Counted from the first letter of the stretch, positions 34,445-46,800 are shown. The stretch: DNA of 64,000 nt from Streptomyces viridochromogenes (GCF_001270495.1 NZ_LGUR01000195.1:1-64000); one strand, 5' to 3'. Notes: generated from the letters alone by a model not told the origin. A program made the numbers and translations.

Positions 34445-35543
34445 CTCACGCGACGAGCCGCTCGTCCTGGGCATCGAGACCTCCTGCGACGAGACCGGCG
34501 TCGGCATCGTCCGCGGCACCACCCTGCTCGCCGACGCCATCGCCTCCAGCGTCGACGAGCACGCCCGCTTCGGCGGCGTCGTGCCGGAAGTCGCCTCCCG
34601 GGCACACCTGGAGGCGATGGTCCCGACGATCGACCGCGCGCTGAAGGAGGCGGGTGTCTCCGCCCGTGACCTGGACGGCATCGCGGTGACCGCGGGACCA
34701 GGGCTCGCGGGCGCGCTGCTGGTCGGCGTGTCGGCGGCCAAGGCGTACGCCTACGCGCTGGGCAAGCCGCTCTACGGCGTCAACCACCTCGCCTCCCACA
34801 TCTGCGTGGACCAGCTGGAGCACGGCGCGCTGCCGGAGCCGACGATGGCGCTGCTGGTGTCCGGCGGGCACAGCTCGCTGCTGCTGTCGTCGGACATCAC
34901 CTCGGACGTCCGCCCGATGGGCGCGACCATCGACGACGCGGCCGGCGAGGCCTTCGACAAGATCGCCCGGGTGCTGAACCTGGGCTTCCCGGGCGGTCCG
35001 GTCATCGACCGGTACGCGCGCGAGGGCGACCCGCAGGCGATCGCGTTCCCGCGCGGTCTGACCGGGCCGCGCGACCCGGCGTACGACTTCTCCTTCTCCG
35101 GTCTGAAGACGGCGGTCGCCCGCTGGATCGAGGCCAAGCGGGCGGCGGGCGAGGAGGTTCCGGTGCGGGACGTCTCCGCCTCCTTCCAGGAGGCCGTCGT
35201 GGACGTGCTGACCCGCAAGGCCGTCCGCGCCTGCAAGGACGAGGGCGTCGACCACCTGATGATCGGCGGCGGTGTCGCCGCGAACTCCCGCCTGCGTGCC
35301 CTCGCGCAGGAGCGCTGCGAGGCGGCAGGCATCCGGCTGCGCGTGCCCCGGCCCAAGCTGTGCACGGACAACGGGGCGATGGTGGCGGCACTCGGCGCGG
35401 AGATGGTTGCGCGGGGCCGGCCCGCGTCCAGCTGGGACCTGTCGGCGGACTCCTCGTTGCCGGTGACGGACCCTCATGTGCCGGGGCACGACCACGATCA
35501 CGACCATGTGCACGAGGTCAGCAAGGAGAACCTGTACTCGTGA
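34437..35543 (+). CDS. tsaD: tRNA N6-adenosine threonylcarbamoyltransferase TsaD
   Basis: Catalytic subunit for t6A at tRNA position 37. The 368-residue protein has [15 protein letters not shown], the metal motif [38 protein letters not shown] and [11 protein letters not shown]-terminal extension rich in His/Asp ([12 protein letters not shown]) goes beyond the usual end and could bind metal. ATG 34437 overlaps the rimI stop. The next small gene overlaps its stop as GTGA. Confidence 0.96.
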   Translation: MADSRDEPLVLGIETSCDETGVGIVRGTTLLADAIASSVDEHARFGGVVPEVASRAHLEAMVPTIDRALKEAGVSARDLDGIAVTAGPGLAGALLVGVSAAKAYAYALGKPLYGVNHLASHICVDQLEHGALPEPTMALLVSGGHSSLLLSSDITSDVRPMGATIDDAAGEAFDKIARVLNLGFPGGPVIDRYAREGDPQAIAFPRGLTGPRDPAYDFSFSGLKTAVARWIEAKRAAGEEVPVRDVSASFQEAVVDVLTRKAVRACKDEGVDHLMIGGGVAANSRLRALAQERCEAAGIRLRVPRPKLCTDNGAMVAALGAEMVARGRPASSWDLSADSSLPVTDPHVPGHDHDHDHVHEVSKENLYS

Positions 35544-35812
35544 CGGTCGCGTTGATGTGGGAGGCGCGGGCGGTTCCGGGACGGGGGGAGGAGCTGCTGG
35601 CCTGGGCCCGGGCGCAGGAGTTGGCCGTACGGCCGCTGCGCCGGGAGACCCTCCGGGCCGCGCAGGACCGGGTGCTCGTCATCACGTGGTGGGACGCGGA
35701 TTTCGAGGACGACCTGCCTGAACTGCCGGAGCCGGACGGCGAGTTGGTCGCCAGGGCCGTGCACCGGTGGCGGTTCGAGTCCGTCGCGGTCGAGTCGCCG
35801 GGTGTGAAGTGA
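35540..35812 (+). CDS. Small conserved-type protein of 90 residues, unknown
   Basis: GTG 35540 overlaps the tsaD stop (GTGA), with AAGGAG at 35523-35528. The product is [20 protein letters not shown] ... [21 protein letters not shown], a small alpha/beta protein that looks like a dimeric ferredoxin-like (ABM-type) fold. No catalytic residue is evident. Coupling to tsaD is clear; function is unknown. Confidence 0.8.
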   Translation: MTVALMWEARAVPGRGEELLAWARAQELAVRPLRRETLRAAQDRVLVITWWDADFEDDLPELPEPDGELVARAVHRWRFESVAVESPGVK

Positions 35813-35845
35813 CCATGGCCGGCACCAGAGTGACGTAAGTCCGCG

Positions 35846-38173
35846 TCAGGCCGGTGCCGACACCTCCACCTCGCACCGCAGCCGCCGGTCCGGCCCCAAC
35901 TCCCGTACCGGGCCGGTGAGGTCGAGCCGCGCCGTATGGCGTACGTCCGCACTCGACGCCGCCAGCCGCAGCTCCAGCGCGCCCGGTTCGACCACTCTGC
36001 GCCCGGAGCGGTCCGTGAACGACGACAGGTCCGCGTGGAAGCGGAACCTCACGCGGCTCGCCCCACCGGGCGCCAGCTCCACCCGCTGATAGCCGATCAG
36101 CCGCACGTCCGGCCGCGTCACCGACGCCACGGGGTCGTGCAGATAGAGCTGGACCACCTCCGCGCCCTCGCGGTCACCCGTGTTGCGGACGGTCAGCGAC
36201 ACGTCGTACGACCCGTCCGTGCCGATCTCCGTCACACCCTCGCCGCCCGTGAAGTCCCCCCACGTGAACGACGTGTACGACCCTCCGTGCCCGAACGCGT
36301 ACAGCGGCGTCGGGTCCAGGTTGCTGACCTCCCCCGCCAGCCCCAACGGCGGCTGGAGGTACGTCCACGGCTGGCCCCCGGGCACCCGGGGCACGCTCAC
36401 CGGCAGCCGCCCCGACGGGTTGACGCGGCCCGACAGCACCCCCGCCACCGCCGGGCCGCCCTCCTCGCCCGGGAAGAACGCCTGGACGACCGCCGCCAGC
36501 CGTCCGTGCCAGCGGCCCAGCGCGTAGGGGCGGCCGGTGAGCAGGACCAGGACGACCGGGACGCCCGTGGCCACGAGGGCGTCCAGCAGCTCACCCTGAG
36601 CGCCCGGCAGCCGGAGGTCCGTCACGTCGCAGCCCTCGCCCGACGTGCCCCGTCCGAACAGCCCCGCCCGGTCGCCCAGCACCGCCAGGCACACGTCCGC
36701 CTCCGCGGCCCGGGCCACCGCCTCCTCGAAGCCCGCCGTGTCCGGGTCGGAGACGCCGCAGCCCTCCGCGAACGTCACCTTGGCGTCCGGGAGTTCGGCG
36801 CGCAACGCCTCCAGGACCGTCGGGATCTCGATGCCCAGCGGGACCTCGGGGTGGTGCGTGAGGACGTGGGACGGGAAGGAGTAGCAGCCCAGCATGGCCA
36901 GGGCGTCCGCCGCGCGTGGGCCGACGACCGCGACACGGGCGTCCGGCGGGAGCGGCAGCACCCCGTCCGGGTTGTCCAGCAGGACCACCGACTCCTCGGC
37001 CACGCGGCGGGCGAGGGCGCGGTTCGCGGGGGAGTCCAGGTCGATGCGTGTCGTCGCCGCCGGTTCCGGGGCCCAGTCCTCGTCCAGGAGGCCGAGCTCG
37101 CACTTCTGGAGGAGGACCCGCCGGGCCGCGCGGTCCACCAGCTCCTCAGGGATCTCGCCCGCCCGGACGGCCTCCACCAGCGGTTTTCCGTAGCACTTCA
37201 GGGTGGGGAGTTCTACGTCGACACCGGCCGCCAGCGCCGTGTGCGCCGCCTCGGCCGGGCTGCCCGCCACGCGGTGCAGGGTCTCCAGGAAGCCGATGCC
37301 GAAGTAGTCGGCGACCACCGTGCCCGTGAAACCCCATCGCTCGCGGAGGAGTTCCGTCAGCAGGCCCGCGTCCGCGGAGGCCGGCACGCCGTCCGTCTCG
37401 TTGTACGCCGCCATCACCGAACGCGCCCCGCCCTCGCGCAGCGCCATCTCGAACGGGGGCAGGGTGATGTCCGCGAACTCGCGGATGCCCGCGCGTACGG
37501 GCGCGAGATTGCGGGCGCCCGCCGAGGACGCGTACCCGGCGAAGTGCTTGAGCGTCGCGACGACGCCGGCCGACTCCAGGCCCCGGACGTACGCCGCGCC
37601 GACCGTGCCGACCAGGTACGGGTCCTCGCCGGCGGTCTCCTCGACCCGGCCCCAGCGTGGATCGCGTACGACGTCCAGGACGGGGGCCAGCCCCTGGTGG
37701 ATGCCCACCGAGCGCAGGTCCTCGCCGATGCGGTGGGCCATCTCCTCGACGAGCGGGGGGTCGAAGGTGGCCCCCCACGCCAGCGGGACCGGGTAGGCCG
37801 TGGCCTGCCAGGCCGTGAAGCCCGCCAGGCACTCCTCGTGGGCCACCGCCGGGATGCCGAAGCGGCCCGCCGCGGCGATCCGGCGCTGGGCGCGGGCCAG
37901 TGCCTGCGCGCCCAGCGCCGGGTCCACGGGGGCCGTGCCGAAGGAGCGGGTGAGCTGGCCGAGGCCGAGGGCGATCAGCTCGTCCCATTCGTCGTCGGAG
38001 CGGTCGGCGGTCATGTCGTGCTGGTGAGGGGCGACGCCGTCGCCGTCCGTGGCGGCGCCCACCCACACGCCGTACAGCTGGGCGGTCTTCTCCTCCAGGG
38101 TCATCCGGGAGAGGAGGTCGTCGACGCGGGCGGCGGCGGGCAGGGCGGGGTCGCGCCAGGGGGCGGTGGTCAT
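35846..38173 (-). CDS. Glycoside hydrolase family 3 (beta-glucosidase/beta-xylosidase type)
   Basis: A 775-residue GH3 enzyme. The TIM-barrel domain has LAPVLDVVRDPRWGR, TLKHFAGY and nucleophile Asp in GTVVADYFGI. A second alpha/beta domain and a C-terminal fibronectin-III-like domain (VRNTGDREGAEVVQLYL) follow. It has no signal peptide, so it acts on imported oligosaccharides. The ATG on the complement of 38171-38173 is preceded by AGGAG. It is divergent from a LacI regulator and near a GH10 xylanase, so beta-xylosidase activity is favoured over beta-glucosidase (inference). Confidence 0.92.
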   Translation of the reverse strand: MTTAPWRDPALPAAARVDDLLSRMTLEEKTAQLYGVWVGAATDGDGVAPHQHDMTADRSDDEWDELIALGLGQLTRSFGTAPVDPALGAQALARAQRRIAAAGRFGIPAVAHEECLAGFTAWQATAYPVPLAWGATFDPPLVEEMAHRIGEDLRSVGIHQGLAPVLDVVRDPRWGRVEETAGEDPYLVGTVGAAYVRGLESAGVVATLKHFAGYASSAGARNLAPVRAGIREFADITLPPFEMALREGGARSVMAAYNETDGVPASADAGLLTELLRERWGFTGTVVADYFGIGFLETLHRVAGSPAEAAHTALAAGVDVELPTLKCYGKPLVEAVRAGEIPEELVDRAARRVLLQKCELGLLDEDWAPEPAATTRIDLDSPANRALARRVAEESVVLLDNPDGVLPLPPDARVAVVGPRAADALAMLGCYSFPSHVLTHHPEVPLGIEIPTVLEALRAELPDAKVTFAEGCGVSDPDTAGFEEAVARAAEADVCLAVLGDRAGLFGRGTSGEGCDVTDLRLPGAQGELLDALVATGVPVVLVLLTGRPYALGRWHGRLAAVVQAFFPGEEGGPAVAGVLSGRVNPSGRLPVSVPRVPGGQPWTYLQPPLGLAGEVSNLDPTPLYAFGHGGSYTSFTWGDFTGGEGVTEIGTDGSYDVSLTVRNTGDREGAEVVQLYLHDPVASVTRPDVRLIGYQRVELAPGGASRVRFRFHADLSSFTDRSGRRVVEPGALELRLAASSADVRHTARLDLTGPVRELGPDRRLRCEVEVSAPA

Positions 38174-38203
38174 GAAACTCCTGTCGGGGCGATGGCCCAC
38201 TCG

Positions 38204-38235
38204 CGAATGTTTCGTTATTCACCTCGAATGTTCCG
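38204..38235. promoter_or_regulatory. Two CGAATGTTyCG operators between GH3 and lacI-type genes
   Basis: CGAATGTTTCG (38204-38214) and CGAATGTTCCG (38225-38235) start 21 bp apart, two helical turns. Both fit a CGAA-N3-TTCG-like pattern, one exactly and one with a mismatch, like the xylanase site at 39486. Confidence 0.65.
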
Positions 38236-38295
38236 GGAACCTAGGCGCGGTGAGAAGGGTTCGTCAAGAGGTCATGCAGGGATACGATCGCCGCC

Positions 38296-39402
38296 ATGAC
38301 TGCCCGTGAGCCCGCTGAAAGCCGGACGCCGCCGGGTGAAACCCGGAAGACACTGAGTGAAACCCGGACGACCTCACCGTCGGCCGGTCGGTCCACGCAG
38401 ACCGCGACGCTCGCCGAGATCGCCCGCGAGGCCGGCGTGTCCGCGCCGACTGTTTCGAAGGTCCTCAACGGACGCGCCGACGTCGCCCCGGCCACCCGCA
38501 CCCGGGTCGAGGAGCTGCTGCGCACCCACGGCTACCGCCGCCGACGCGCCGAGGCCAGCCGGTCCCCCCTGATCGACCTGGTCTTCCACGAGCTGGAGAG
38601 CGCGTGGGCGATGGAGGTCATCCGGGGGGTGGAGAACGTCGCCCGGGACGCCGGGCTGAGCGTCGTGCTCAGCGAGAGCGCCGGGCGGCTCACTCCCGGC
38701 CGTACCTGGGCCGACCAGGTCGCCGCCCGTCGCCCGCACGGCGTGATCCTCGTCCTGTCCGGCCTCGACGAGTCCCAGCGCGCCCTGCTGACCAGCCGCT
38801 CGGTCCCGTTCGTGGTGATGGACCCGGCGGGCGACCCGGGCGACGACGTGCCGTCCATCGGGGCGACCAACTGGCAGGGCGGGCTGGCCGCCACCCGGCA
38901 TCTGGTCGATCTGGGGCACCGCAGGATCGGCGCGATCACCGGGCCGTCCCGGATGATGTGCAGCCGCGCCCGCATCGACGGCTACCGCGCCGCCCTGGAG
39001 ACGGCCGGACTCCCGGTCGACCAGGACCTGATCCGACCCGGCGACTTCCACCACGAGACCGGCTACCGGCAGGGCCTGGAACTGCTGCGCCGCCCGGACC
39101 GGCCGACCGCCGTCTTCGCCGGCAACGACCTCCAGGCGCTCGGGCTGTACGAGGCCGCGCGCGAGCTGGGACTGCGGATTCCGGAGGACCTCAGCGTGGT
39201 CGGCTTCGACGATCTGCCGATCGCGCGCTGGGTAGGACCGCCGCTGACGACCGTACGGCAGCCGCTGACGGAGATGGCGGAGGCGGCGGCGAAGCTGGTC
39301 CTCGACCTCGCGCGGGAGGAGGGGACACCGGCGGCCACGCGGGTGGAGCTGGCGACCAGCTTGGTGGTGCGCAGCAGCACGGCGGCGCCCGACGGGACCT
39401 GA
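38296..39402 (+). CDS. LacI-family transcriptional regulator
   Basis: The 368-residue protein has an N-terminal leader of about 33 residues, then the LacI helix-turn-helix ATLAEIAREAGVSAPTVSKVLNGRADV. A periplasmic-binding-like sensor domain follows (GVILVLSGLDESQ; RHLVDLGHRRIGAITG; SVVGFDDLPIARWVGPPLTTVRQPL in part). It probably represses the divergent GH3 gene, and possibly the xylanase downstream, through CGAA-N3-TTCG-like sites. The inducer would be a xylo-oligosaccharide (inference). Confidence 0.93.
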   Translation: MTAREPAESRTPPGETRKTLSETRTTSPSAGRSTQTATLAEIAREAGVSAPTVSKVLNGRADVAPATRTRVEELLRTHGYRRRRAEASRSPLIDLVFHELESAWAMEVIRGVENVARDAGLSVVLSESAGRLTPGRTWADQVAARRPHGVILVLSGLDESQRALLTSRSVPFVVMDPAGDPGDDVPSIGATNWQGGLAATRHLVDLGHRRIGAITGPSRMMCSRARIDGYRAALETAGLPVDQDLIRPGDFHHETGYRQGLELLRRPDRPTAVFAGNDLQALGLYEAARELGLRIPEDLSVVGFDDLPIARWVGPPLTTVRQPLTEMAEAAAKLVLDLAREEGTPAATRVELATSLVVRSSTAAPDGT

Positions 39403-39426
39403 GTGGCCCAGGTGGCCGGAAGTTGA

Positions 39427-40866
<1,440 letters not shown>

Positions 40867-40951
40867 GGCAGCCCCGGGAAGTCTGAGAATTTCCGAAGAA
40901 AAGCCGCCCTGCCGTCCCTGCCCGTAATAATTCGGACGTACGTTCCTGCCT

Positions 40952-42022
40952 GTGACGGGACATGGCGCCAACGGGCGGGAAACGAACGGGGACCACGGCA
41001 GACGCGTGGGCCGGCGGTCCAGGGTGCTGAAGGCCGCCGGCCTCGTCCTCGCGGGCGGCCTGGTGCTGGGCGTGGGCACGGCAGGCTGGGCCTACTGGCA
41101 CCTGAACGACAACATCAAGAGCGTCGACATCAACAGCGCGCTCGGCGACAACCGGCCGCCGAGGGGCGTGACGACGCCCTCACCGTCGTCCTCCGCCGCG
41201 GCCTCCCCGCTGCCGACCGGATCCCTGAACATCCTGGTCCTGGGCTCGGACTCGCGCAGCGGCGCGGAGAACCAGGAGTTGGGCGGCGGCAGCGGCACCG
41301 GAGCCCGCTCGGACACGGCGATGGTGGTCCACATCGACGCCGGCCGCACGGCGGCGACGGTCGTCAGCATCCCGCGCGACACCCTCGTCACCCGTCCGTC
41401 CTGCCCGCTGCCGTCGGGCGGCTCGACGGAGGTGGCCTACCGCACGATGTTCAACGGCGCGTACGCGGTCGGCGGCCCCGTGTGCGCGGTCAAGACGGTC
41501 GAGTCGCTCACGGACGTCCGCATGGACCACTACGTCGAGATCGACTTCTCGGGCTTCGCGAAGCTGGTGGACGCGCTGGGCGGCGTCACGGTCACGACCG
41601 ACGAGGACATCGACGACGAGGACAGCCACCTGACCCTGGAGGCCGGCACCCACCGGCTGGACGGCACCACGGCCCTGGCCCTCGCCCGCACCCGGCACGG
41701 CATCGGCGACGGCAGCGACCTGGGCCGCATAGGCCTCCAGCAGAAGCTGGTGAAGGCCCTCCTGGACCAGATCTCCGCCACCGACCTGCTGACCGACCCG
41801 ACCCGCCTCTACCGCGTCGCCGAAGCGGTGACGGACAGCCTGACGACGGACACGGGACTGGACTCCCTGAGCGAGCTGATGAGCCTGGGGGAGAGCCTGC
41901 GGGGCCTGTCGTCGGACACGGTGCGGACGGTGACGATGCCGGTGGCGCCGGCGCCGTCGGATCCCAACCGGGTGGTGGCGCGGGAGCCGGAGGCGGGGGA
42001 TTTGTGGGAGTCGCTGCGGTGA
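40952..42022 (+). CDS. LytR-CpsA-Psr (LCP) family cell-wall glycopolymer ligase
   Basis: The 356-residue protein has a short basic cytoplasmic N-terminus, one membrane helix (about 25-48) and the extracellular LCP domain. The domain shows LNILVLGSDSR, DTAMVVHIDA, VSIPRDTLV and GGVTVTTDED. These enzymes attach teichoic-acid-like polymers to peptidoglycan. GTG 40952 has no clear SD; a start slightly downstream is possible. Confidence 0.9.
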   Translation: MTGHGANGRETNGDHGRRVGRRSRVLKAAGLVLAGGLVLGVGTAGWAYWHLNDNIKSVDINSALGDNRPPRGVTTPSPSSSAAASPLPTGSLNILVLGSDSRSGAENQELGGGSGTGARSDTAMVVHIDAGRTAATVVSIPRDTLVTRPSCPLPSGGSTEVAYRTMFNGAYAVGGPVCAVKTVESLTDVRMDHYVEIDFSGFAKLVDALGGVTVTTDEDIDDEDSHLTLEAGTHRLDGTTALALARTRHGIGDGSDLGRIGLQQKLVKALLDQISATDLLTDPTRLYRVAEAVTDSLTTDTGLDSLSELMSLGESLRGLSSDTVRTVTMPVAPAPSDPNRVVAREPEAGDLWESLR

Positions 42023-42056
42023 GCGGAAAAGATCTTCGAAGAGAATCCGGGGAGCG

Positions 42057-42083
42057 TGTCGATCCGGGAGCCTCCCGTTCGAC
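42057..42083 (+). promoter_or_regulatory. ECF42-type promoter TGTCGA-N17-CGAC
   Basis: TGTCGA (42057-42062) and CGAC (42080-42083) stand 17 nt apart, before the YCII gene and its sigma factor. This agrees with the promoter reported, from memory, for ECF42 sigma factors. Confidence 0.65.
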
Positions 42084-42142
42084 GCAGGAGTGAGAGGCCG
42101 GGAAGGACCCGGTCACCGCCCTTGAGTCCCTGAGGAGTCACC

Positions 42143-42499
42143 ATGCCGCGTTACCTCTCCCTCGTCCGGATCGACGAGTCCACCGCGCCCGCCGAGGGCC
42201 CCAGCCCCGAGATGATGCAGCGCATGGGCGAACTGCTGGAAGAGATCACCAAGGCCGGCGTGATGCTCGACACCGCCGGGCTCACCCCGTCGGCGCAGGG
42301 CACCCGCGTGCACTGGGACGGTGCGAAGACCTCCGTCACCGACGGGCCCTTCACCGAGTCCAAGGAGGTCGTCGGCGGTTACGCGATCATGCAGTGCAAG
42401 GACAAGGCCGAGGCGCTGGAGTGGGCCTCGCGGTTCCTGAAGGTCCACGGCCCGGAATGGCAGGTCACCTGCGAGGTCCGGGAAATCGCCGAGGGCTGA
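42143..42499 (+). CDS. YCII/DGPF-domain protein
   Basis: A 118-residue ferredoxin-like YCII domain protein with the hallmark TDGPFTESKEVVGGYAI. DGPF proteins are the usual partners of ECF42 sigma factors. The biochemical role is not known. ATG 42143 follows GAGGAG. The sigma gene begins 47 bp later. Confidence 0.93.
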   Translation: MPRYLSLVRIDESTAPAEGPSPEMMQRMGELLEEITKAGVMLDTAGLTPSAQGTRVHWDGAKTSVTDGPFTESKEVVGGYAIMQCKDKAEALEWASRFLKVHGPEWQVTCEVREIAEG

Positions 42500-42546
42500 T
42501 CCGCCTTCCTTGGATCCACGGCCGTACGGGTGTTGCATGGTGGGCT

Positions 42547-43812
42547 GTGACCCCGCAGCCCACCGCAGACCCGCACGGCACCATCGAGACCGTCTTCCGT
42601 ATCGAGTCCCCGCGCGTGATCGCCGCCGTCGCCCGGATGGTCCGCGACGTCGGCATCGCCGAGGAGCTCGCGCAGGACGCGCTGGTCGCCGCGTTGGAGC
42701 AGTGGCCCCGGGACGGGGTCCCCGACAACCCCGGCGCCTGGCTCATGGCCGCCGCCAAGCACCGCGCCGTGGACCTGATCCGCCGCCGGGAGAACTACGC
42801 CCGCAAGCTGGCCGAGATCGGCCGCGACCTGGAGACGACGGCGCCGCCCGAGGAACCGTCCGCCTCGTACGACCCTGACGACATCGACGACGACCTGCTC
42901 CGGCTGGTCTTCACCACCTGCCACCCGGTCCTGTCCGCCGAGGCCCGCATCGCCCTCACCCTGCGCCTCCTCGGCGGCCTGACGACACCCGAGATCGCCC
43001 GGGCGTTCCTGGTGCCGGAGGCCACGGTCGCCCAGCGCATCGTGCGGGCCAAGCGCACCCTCGCCACGAAGAACATCGCCTTCGAGGTGCCCTACGGCCC
43101 CGACCGCGAGGCCCGCCTCGACTCGGTCCTCGACGTCATCTACCTGATCTTCAACGAGGGTTACGCCGCCACGGCCGGTGACGACTGGCTGCGCCCGGCA
43201 CTGTGCGAGGACGCGCTGCGCCTGGCCCGTCTGCTGGCCGGACTGATGCCGAAGGAGCCCGAGGTGCACGGCCTGGCCGCCCTCCTCGAATTCCAGTCGT
43301 CCCGCGCGGCGGCCCGCACCGGCCCGTCCGGCGAACCGATCCTCCTCAAGGACCAGAACCGCCGCCGCTGGAACCGCATGCTCCTCGCCCGCGGCATCAC
43401 AGCACTGGACCGCGCGGGCGCCACGGCCACCGGCGCCCCCGGCCCGTACGCCCTCCAGGCCGCGATCGCCGCCTGCCACGCGCACGCGTACACGTACGAG
43501 GAGACCGACTGGCGGACCATCGCCACCCTGTACGGCCTGCTGGCCGCGCGATCCCCTTCCCCCGTCGTCGAGTTGAACCGCGCGGTCGCCGTGTCGATGG
43601 CGGAGGGGCCGGAGCCCGCGCTGGAGATCGTCGACGCGATCGCCTCCGCACCGGCCCTGCGGGAGTACCACCTGCTGCCGAGCGTGCGGGGTGACCTGCT
43701 CCTGCGTCTCGGCCGTACGGCGGAGGCCCGGGCGGAGTTCGAGCGGGCGGCGGGGCTTACGCGTAACGAGCCGGAGCGGGAGATGTTGTTGAGGCGGGCT
43801 GCGGAGTGCTGA
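42547..43812 (+). CDS. ECF42-group RNA polymerase sigma factor with long C-terminal extension
   Basis: A 421-residue sigma factor. Sigma2 occupies about 15-85 (IAEELAQDALVAALEQWPRDG, WLMAAAKHRAVDLIRRRENY in part). Sigma4 occupies about 115-175 (GGLTTPEIARAFLVPEATVAQRIVRAKR in part). A 230-residue TPR-like helical extension (LIFNEGYAATAGDDWLR; SPSPVVELNRAVAVSMAEGPEPALE) then takes the place of an anti-sigma partner. GTG 42547 is the favoured start. It is cotranscribed with the YCII gene from a promoter that matches its own group. Confidence 0.9.
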   Translation: MTPQPTADPHGTIETVFRIESPRVIAAVARMVRDVGIAEELAQDALVAALEQWPRDGVPDNPGAWLMAAAKHRAVDLIRRRENYARKLAEIGRDLETTAPPEEPSASYDPDDIDDDLLRLVFTTCHPVLSAEARIALTLRLLGGLTTPEIARAFLVPEATVAQRIVRAKRTLATKNIAFEVPYGPDREARLDSVLDVIYLIFNEGYAATAGDDWLRPALCEDALRLARLLAGLMPKEPEVHGLAALLEFQSSRAAARTGPSGEPILLKDQNRRRWNRMLLARGITALDRAGATATGAPGPYALQAAIAACHAHAYTYEETDWRTIATLYGLLAARSPSPVVELNRAVAVSMAEGPEPALEIVDAIASAPALREYHLLPSVRGDLLLRLGRTAEARAEFERAAGLTRNEPEREMLLRRAAEC

Positions 43813-43833
43813 GCGCTGCCGGGTTAGCAGTGA

Positions 43834-46800
43834 TCACTCTCCGGCTCGGAAGTCCAGCCAGCTGGGGTCCGTCTGCCACAGTCGCAGGGTCCGGTCGGCG
43901 CTGACGGTGGCGAGCAGCTCGCCGCCCGGGCTGAAGGCCAGGGTATTGATCAAGCCCGTATGCCCCCTCAGAGTGGCGGTCCGGACCGGCTCGCCATAGG
44001 GGCAGTGCCAGATGTGCACTGTGTGTTCGTACCTGTCGACGGCGGCCAGGATCGGGGCTGTGGGACTGACGGCCACGACGTAGGCGGCTGGGCACCAGGG
44101 CGTTTCCCGCCAAGGCGCTTCCCGGCTGGAGCGCGTCCACAGCCCCGCACGGTACTCCCCGTCGGCGCCATCGCCCGTGTCGAAGGCGAGCAGGCCGTGC
44201 CGCCAGTTGGCGGAGAGGTCGTAGTACCTGTTGTCCTCGCCCTTTCGGCGTGTTTCGGCCAGCGGTTGTCCCTCCCGTTCCAGTGACGGCACGGAATGTC
44301 GCCAGACCCGGCCGGTGTCATCAAGGGTGACCGGCCTGCCTTCCGGGTCGAAAAGAAGTGATGCTGTACCGCCGGAATTATGAGCCACCTCGTGGGAGAC
44401 AGGCGTGCCGGTGAATTCGTGATCGTTTCCCGTCTTCCAGAGCCGCAGCACCTTGCCCTCGCTGACAATCAGGAGTTCGCCCTGGTGAGAGAACTTCACA
44501 TCAGGTGAGCCTTCTCTGTTCTTGAGGAGTCTCTTTGTGCGAACCCTGTTCTTCGTGTGCCAGACTTCCGTTGCGGCGTCGTCGCTGACGATGAGTTGTG
44601 GACGGAAAGGGTGATGAGCCAGGCCCCGCACCGCCGGCTCGTGTCGGGGTTTACCCCGAACCTGGTGTTTCCCGAGAGGCAGCGGGTGCTCCTCGTAATC
44701 CCACAGCCAGACCGATCCGTCCGCAGCGCCGACCGCGATACTCGTCTGCTGTCCCGGAATGAAGGCCAGCGCCGTAAGTTCCGTGTGTGCCGGAAAAACC
44801 CTGAAACTCTCGTCCCGAGTGCTGCTGCCGACGGCAGCCGTAATAGCGGTGGCCGCCCCGGCCGTGAGAACGACCCGGCGCCGGAGGATTCTGCCGCTCG
44901 TCGCGTCCGGGTGTCCGTCCGTGTACGTCGGCCGGCCCGCGAGCGTCTCCTGTAGCCGGACATGCCGAAACTGGTAGACGCCACCGGACTGACGCAGGAG
45001 TTCCCTGCGCCGGGCGTCGGCCAGAAACTCCATCAGCCGCAGCGGAAGTCGCCGCCGCGCCGCGAGGAAGAGCCGGACCAGAACAAAGCGGGGCCAGGCC
45101 CGGGTCAGCAGGAGCAGGAGCGCGAACACGGTCCCCGGAAGCGCGACGGTCAGCCCGACCCGCACGGAAGTGTGGTCGCCGAACGTCTCCATCACCGCGT
45201 GCCACTTGTCCGGGGCCAGGAGCGCGAGGTTCCGGATTCCGGGCCAGCCCACCCAGTCGTTGACCTCGCGATTGAGCCACGCGCCCGTGAACACCCCGGC
45301 GTACCAGCCCAGTAGCCCGGTGGCGGCTACGACGCTCCCCGCGACGGCCGCTCCGGTGAGGGCGGAAGCGCGGTCCTGGGTGACCGAGTTCGTGGGACTG
45401 ACCTGCGTCGCATGGTGCGGGGGCGCGTTGAGCCAGTTGTGCGCGGCCAGCGCGAGGCCAATGATGATCAGCAGGCTCAGACCGGTCATGACCATCTCGT
45501 AGTAGAACTCCACGGCGCCGAAAGAACCGGCACCCCCCTCGCTGTCCAGCGCGACGAAACTGGTCACGCCGACGAGCACGGGAGCCACGGCGAACGCCGT
45601 GAGCATGGCCCCGTTGCGGAATCCGCGTCTGAGCCGGCCCATCGACCCCTGGACGGAGAACAAGAGACGTCCGGGCGGCCGCCCCGGGGCGGTGTACCAC
45701 ACGATCGTCGACAGCAGCGCGAAGCCGCCGGCGACGGAACCGGCGATCACGGGCAAGGCGCCGGTGGTGTTCTCCCCGAGCGCACGGGTGCCCATGATCC
45801 AGGCGACGGAGCCGATCCCGAGGACCAGACCGGCGACGACACCGAGAGCGGGCGCGAACCACGGTTTCAGCAACCGCTCGCTCATCCGCCACCAGGCGAG
45901 GTCGCGTTCCCGGTGGTCGTGCAGGTAGCAGGCGAGGAACGTCAGCCACCTGCGGGCCTGTTCGGCGGTCCAGCGACCGTCCCGCCCGGAGTCGGGGAGC
46001 CGGGGGTGGGGGGCGTACGCGGCGTCGACCAGGTGCTCGGTCAGATGCTGCTCGACGGCGTACTGGCAGTCGAACCGTGAACGGTCCAGCAACTCCGCCG
46101 GATCCAGCCCGAGCCGTTCGTGGACGAGGCGCGCCGAGGTCACCATCAGGGGCGTGGACAGCGCCGTGGCGACCGGGCTGCCGGGCTCGGAGCGCAGGTG
46201 GGCGTAGACCGGGGTCCAGTCGGTGCCCGCCGGCCAGTCCACGTCCCGCAGATAGGCGATCGCGTCACCGGGCGCGACGGGGCAGACCTCGATGACCGGC
46301 GCCTCGCGCAGGGTGGGGGCGCCGCCGCGGATCAGGTCCTCGTACTCGGCCGCCCGGCACGTGACCACGACGGGGCGCTCGGCTCCGATCGCCGCGTTGA
46401 TTCCCCGGATGGCGCTGCGGCGGGCGGACTCCGGGATCTCGTCCAGACCGTCCAGTACGGGCACGAGCAGGCCGTGCGTGAGCAGTGCGCGGGGGATCTC
46501 CGGACGACCGCTGTAGTGGGGCTCCGCCAGTGTGGTGATGATCCAGTCGTCGAGAGGCTGGCGGACCGGGTCCCAGGAGGAGGCGGTCAGCAGGACGGGG
46601 ACGGGGCCACCGGCCTCACGCGTGCCGAGCAGGCCGAGGGTGAGCAGGATCGCGAGCACGCTCTTGCCGGAGCCCGGTTCGCCGATGGCGACCAGCCGGC
46701 CGTTGGGCAACTGGGTGTATCCGTGGGCCAGTCGACTGGTCGTTTCGTCGAAGCGGCCGTCGAGCCTGCCGTTGAGGCGCATGCGCAGCGTGCGGGCGTT

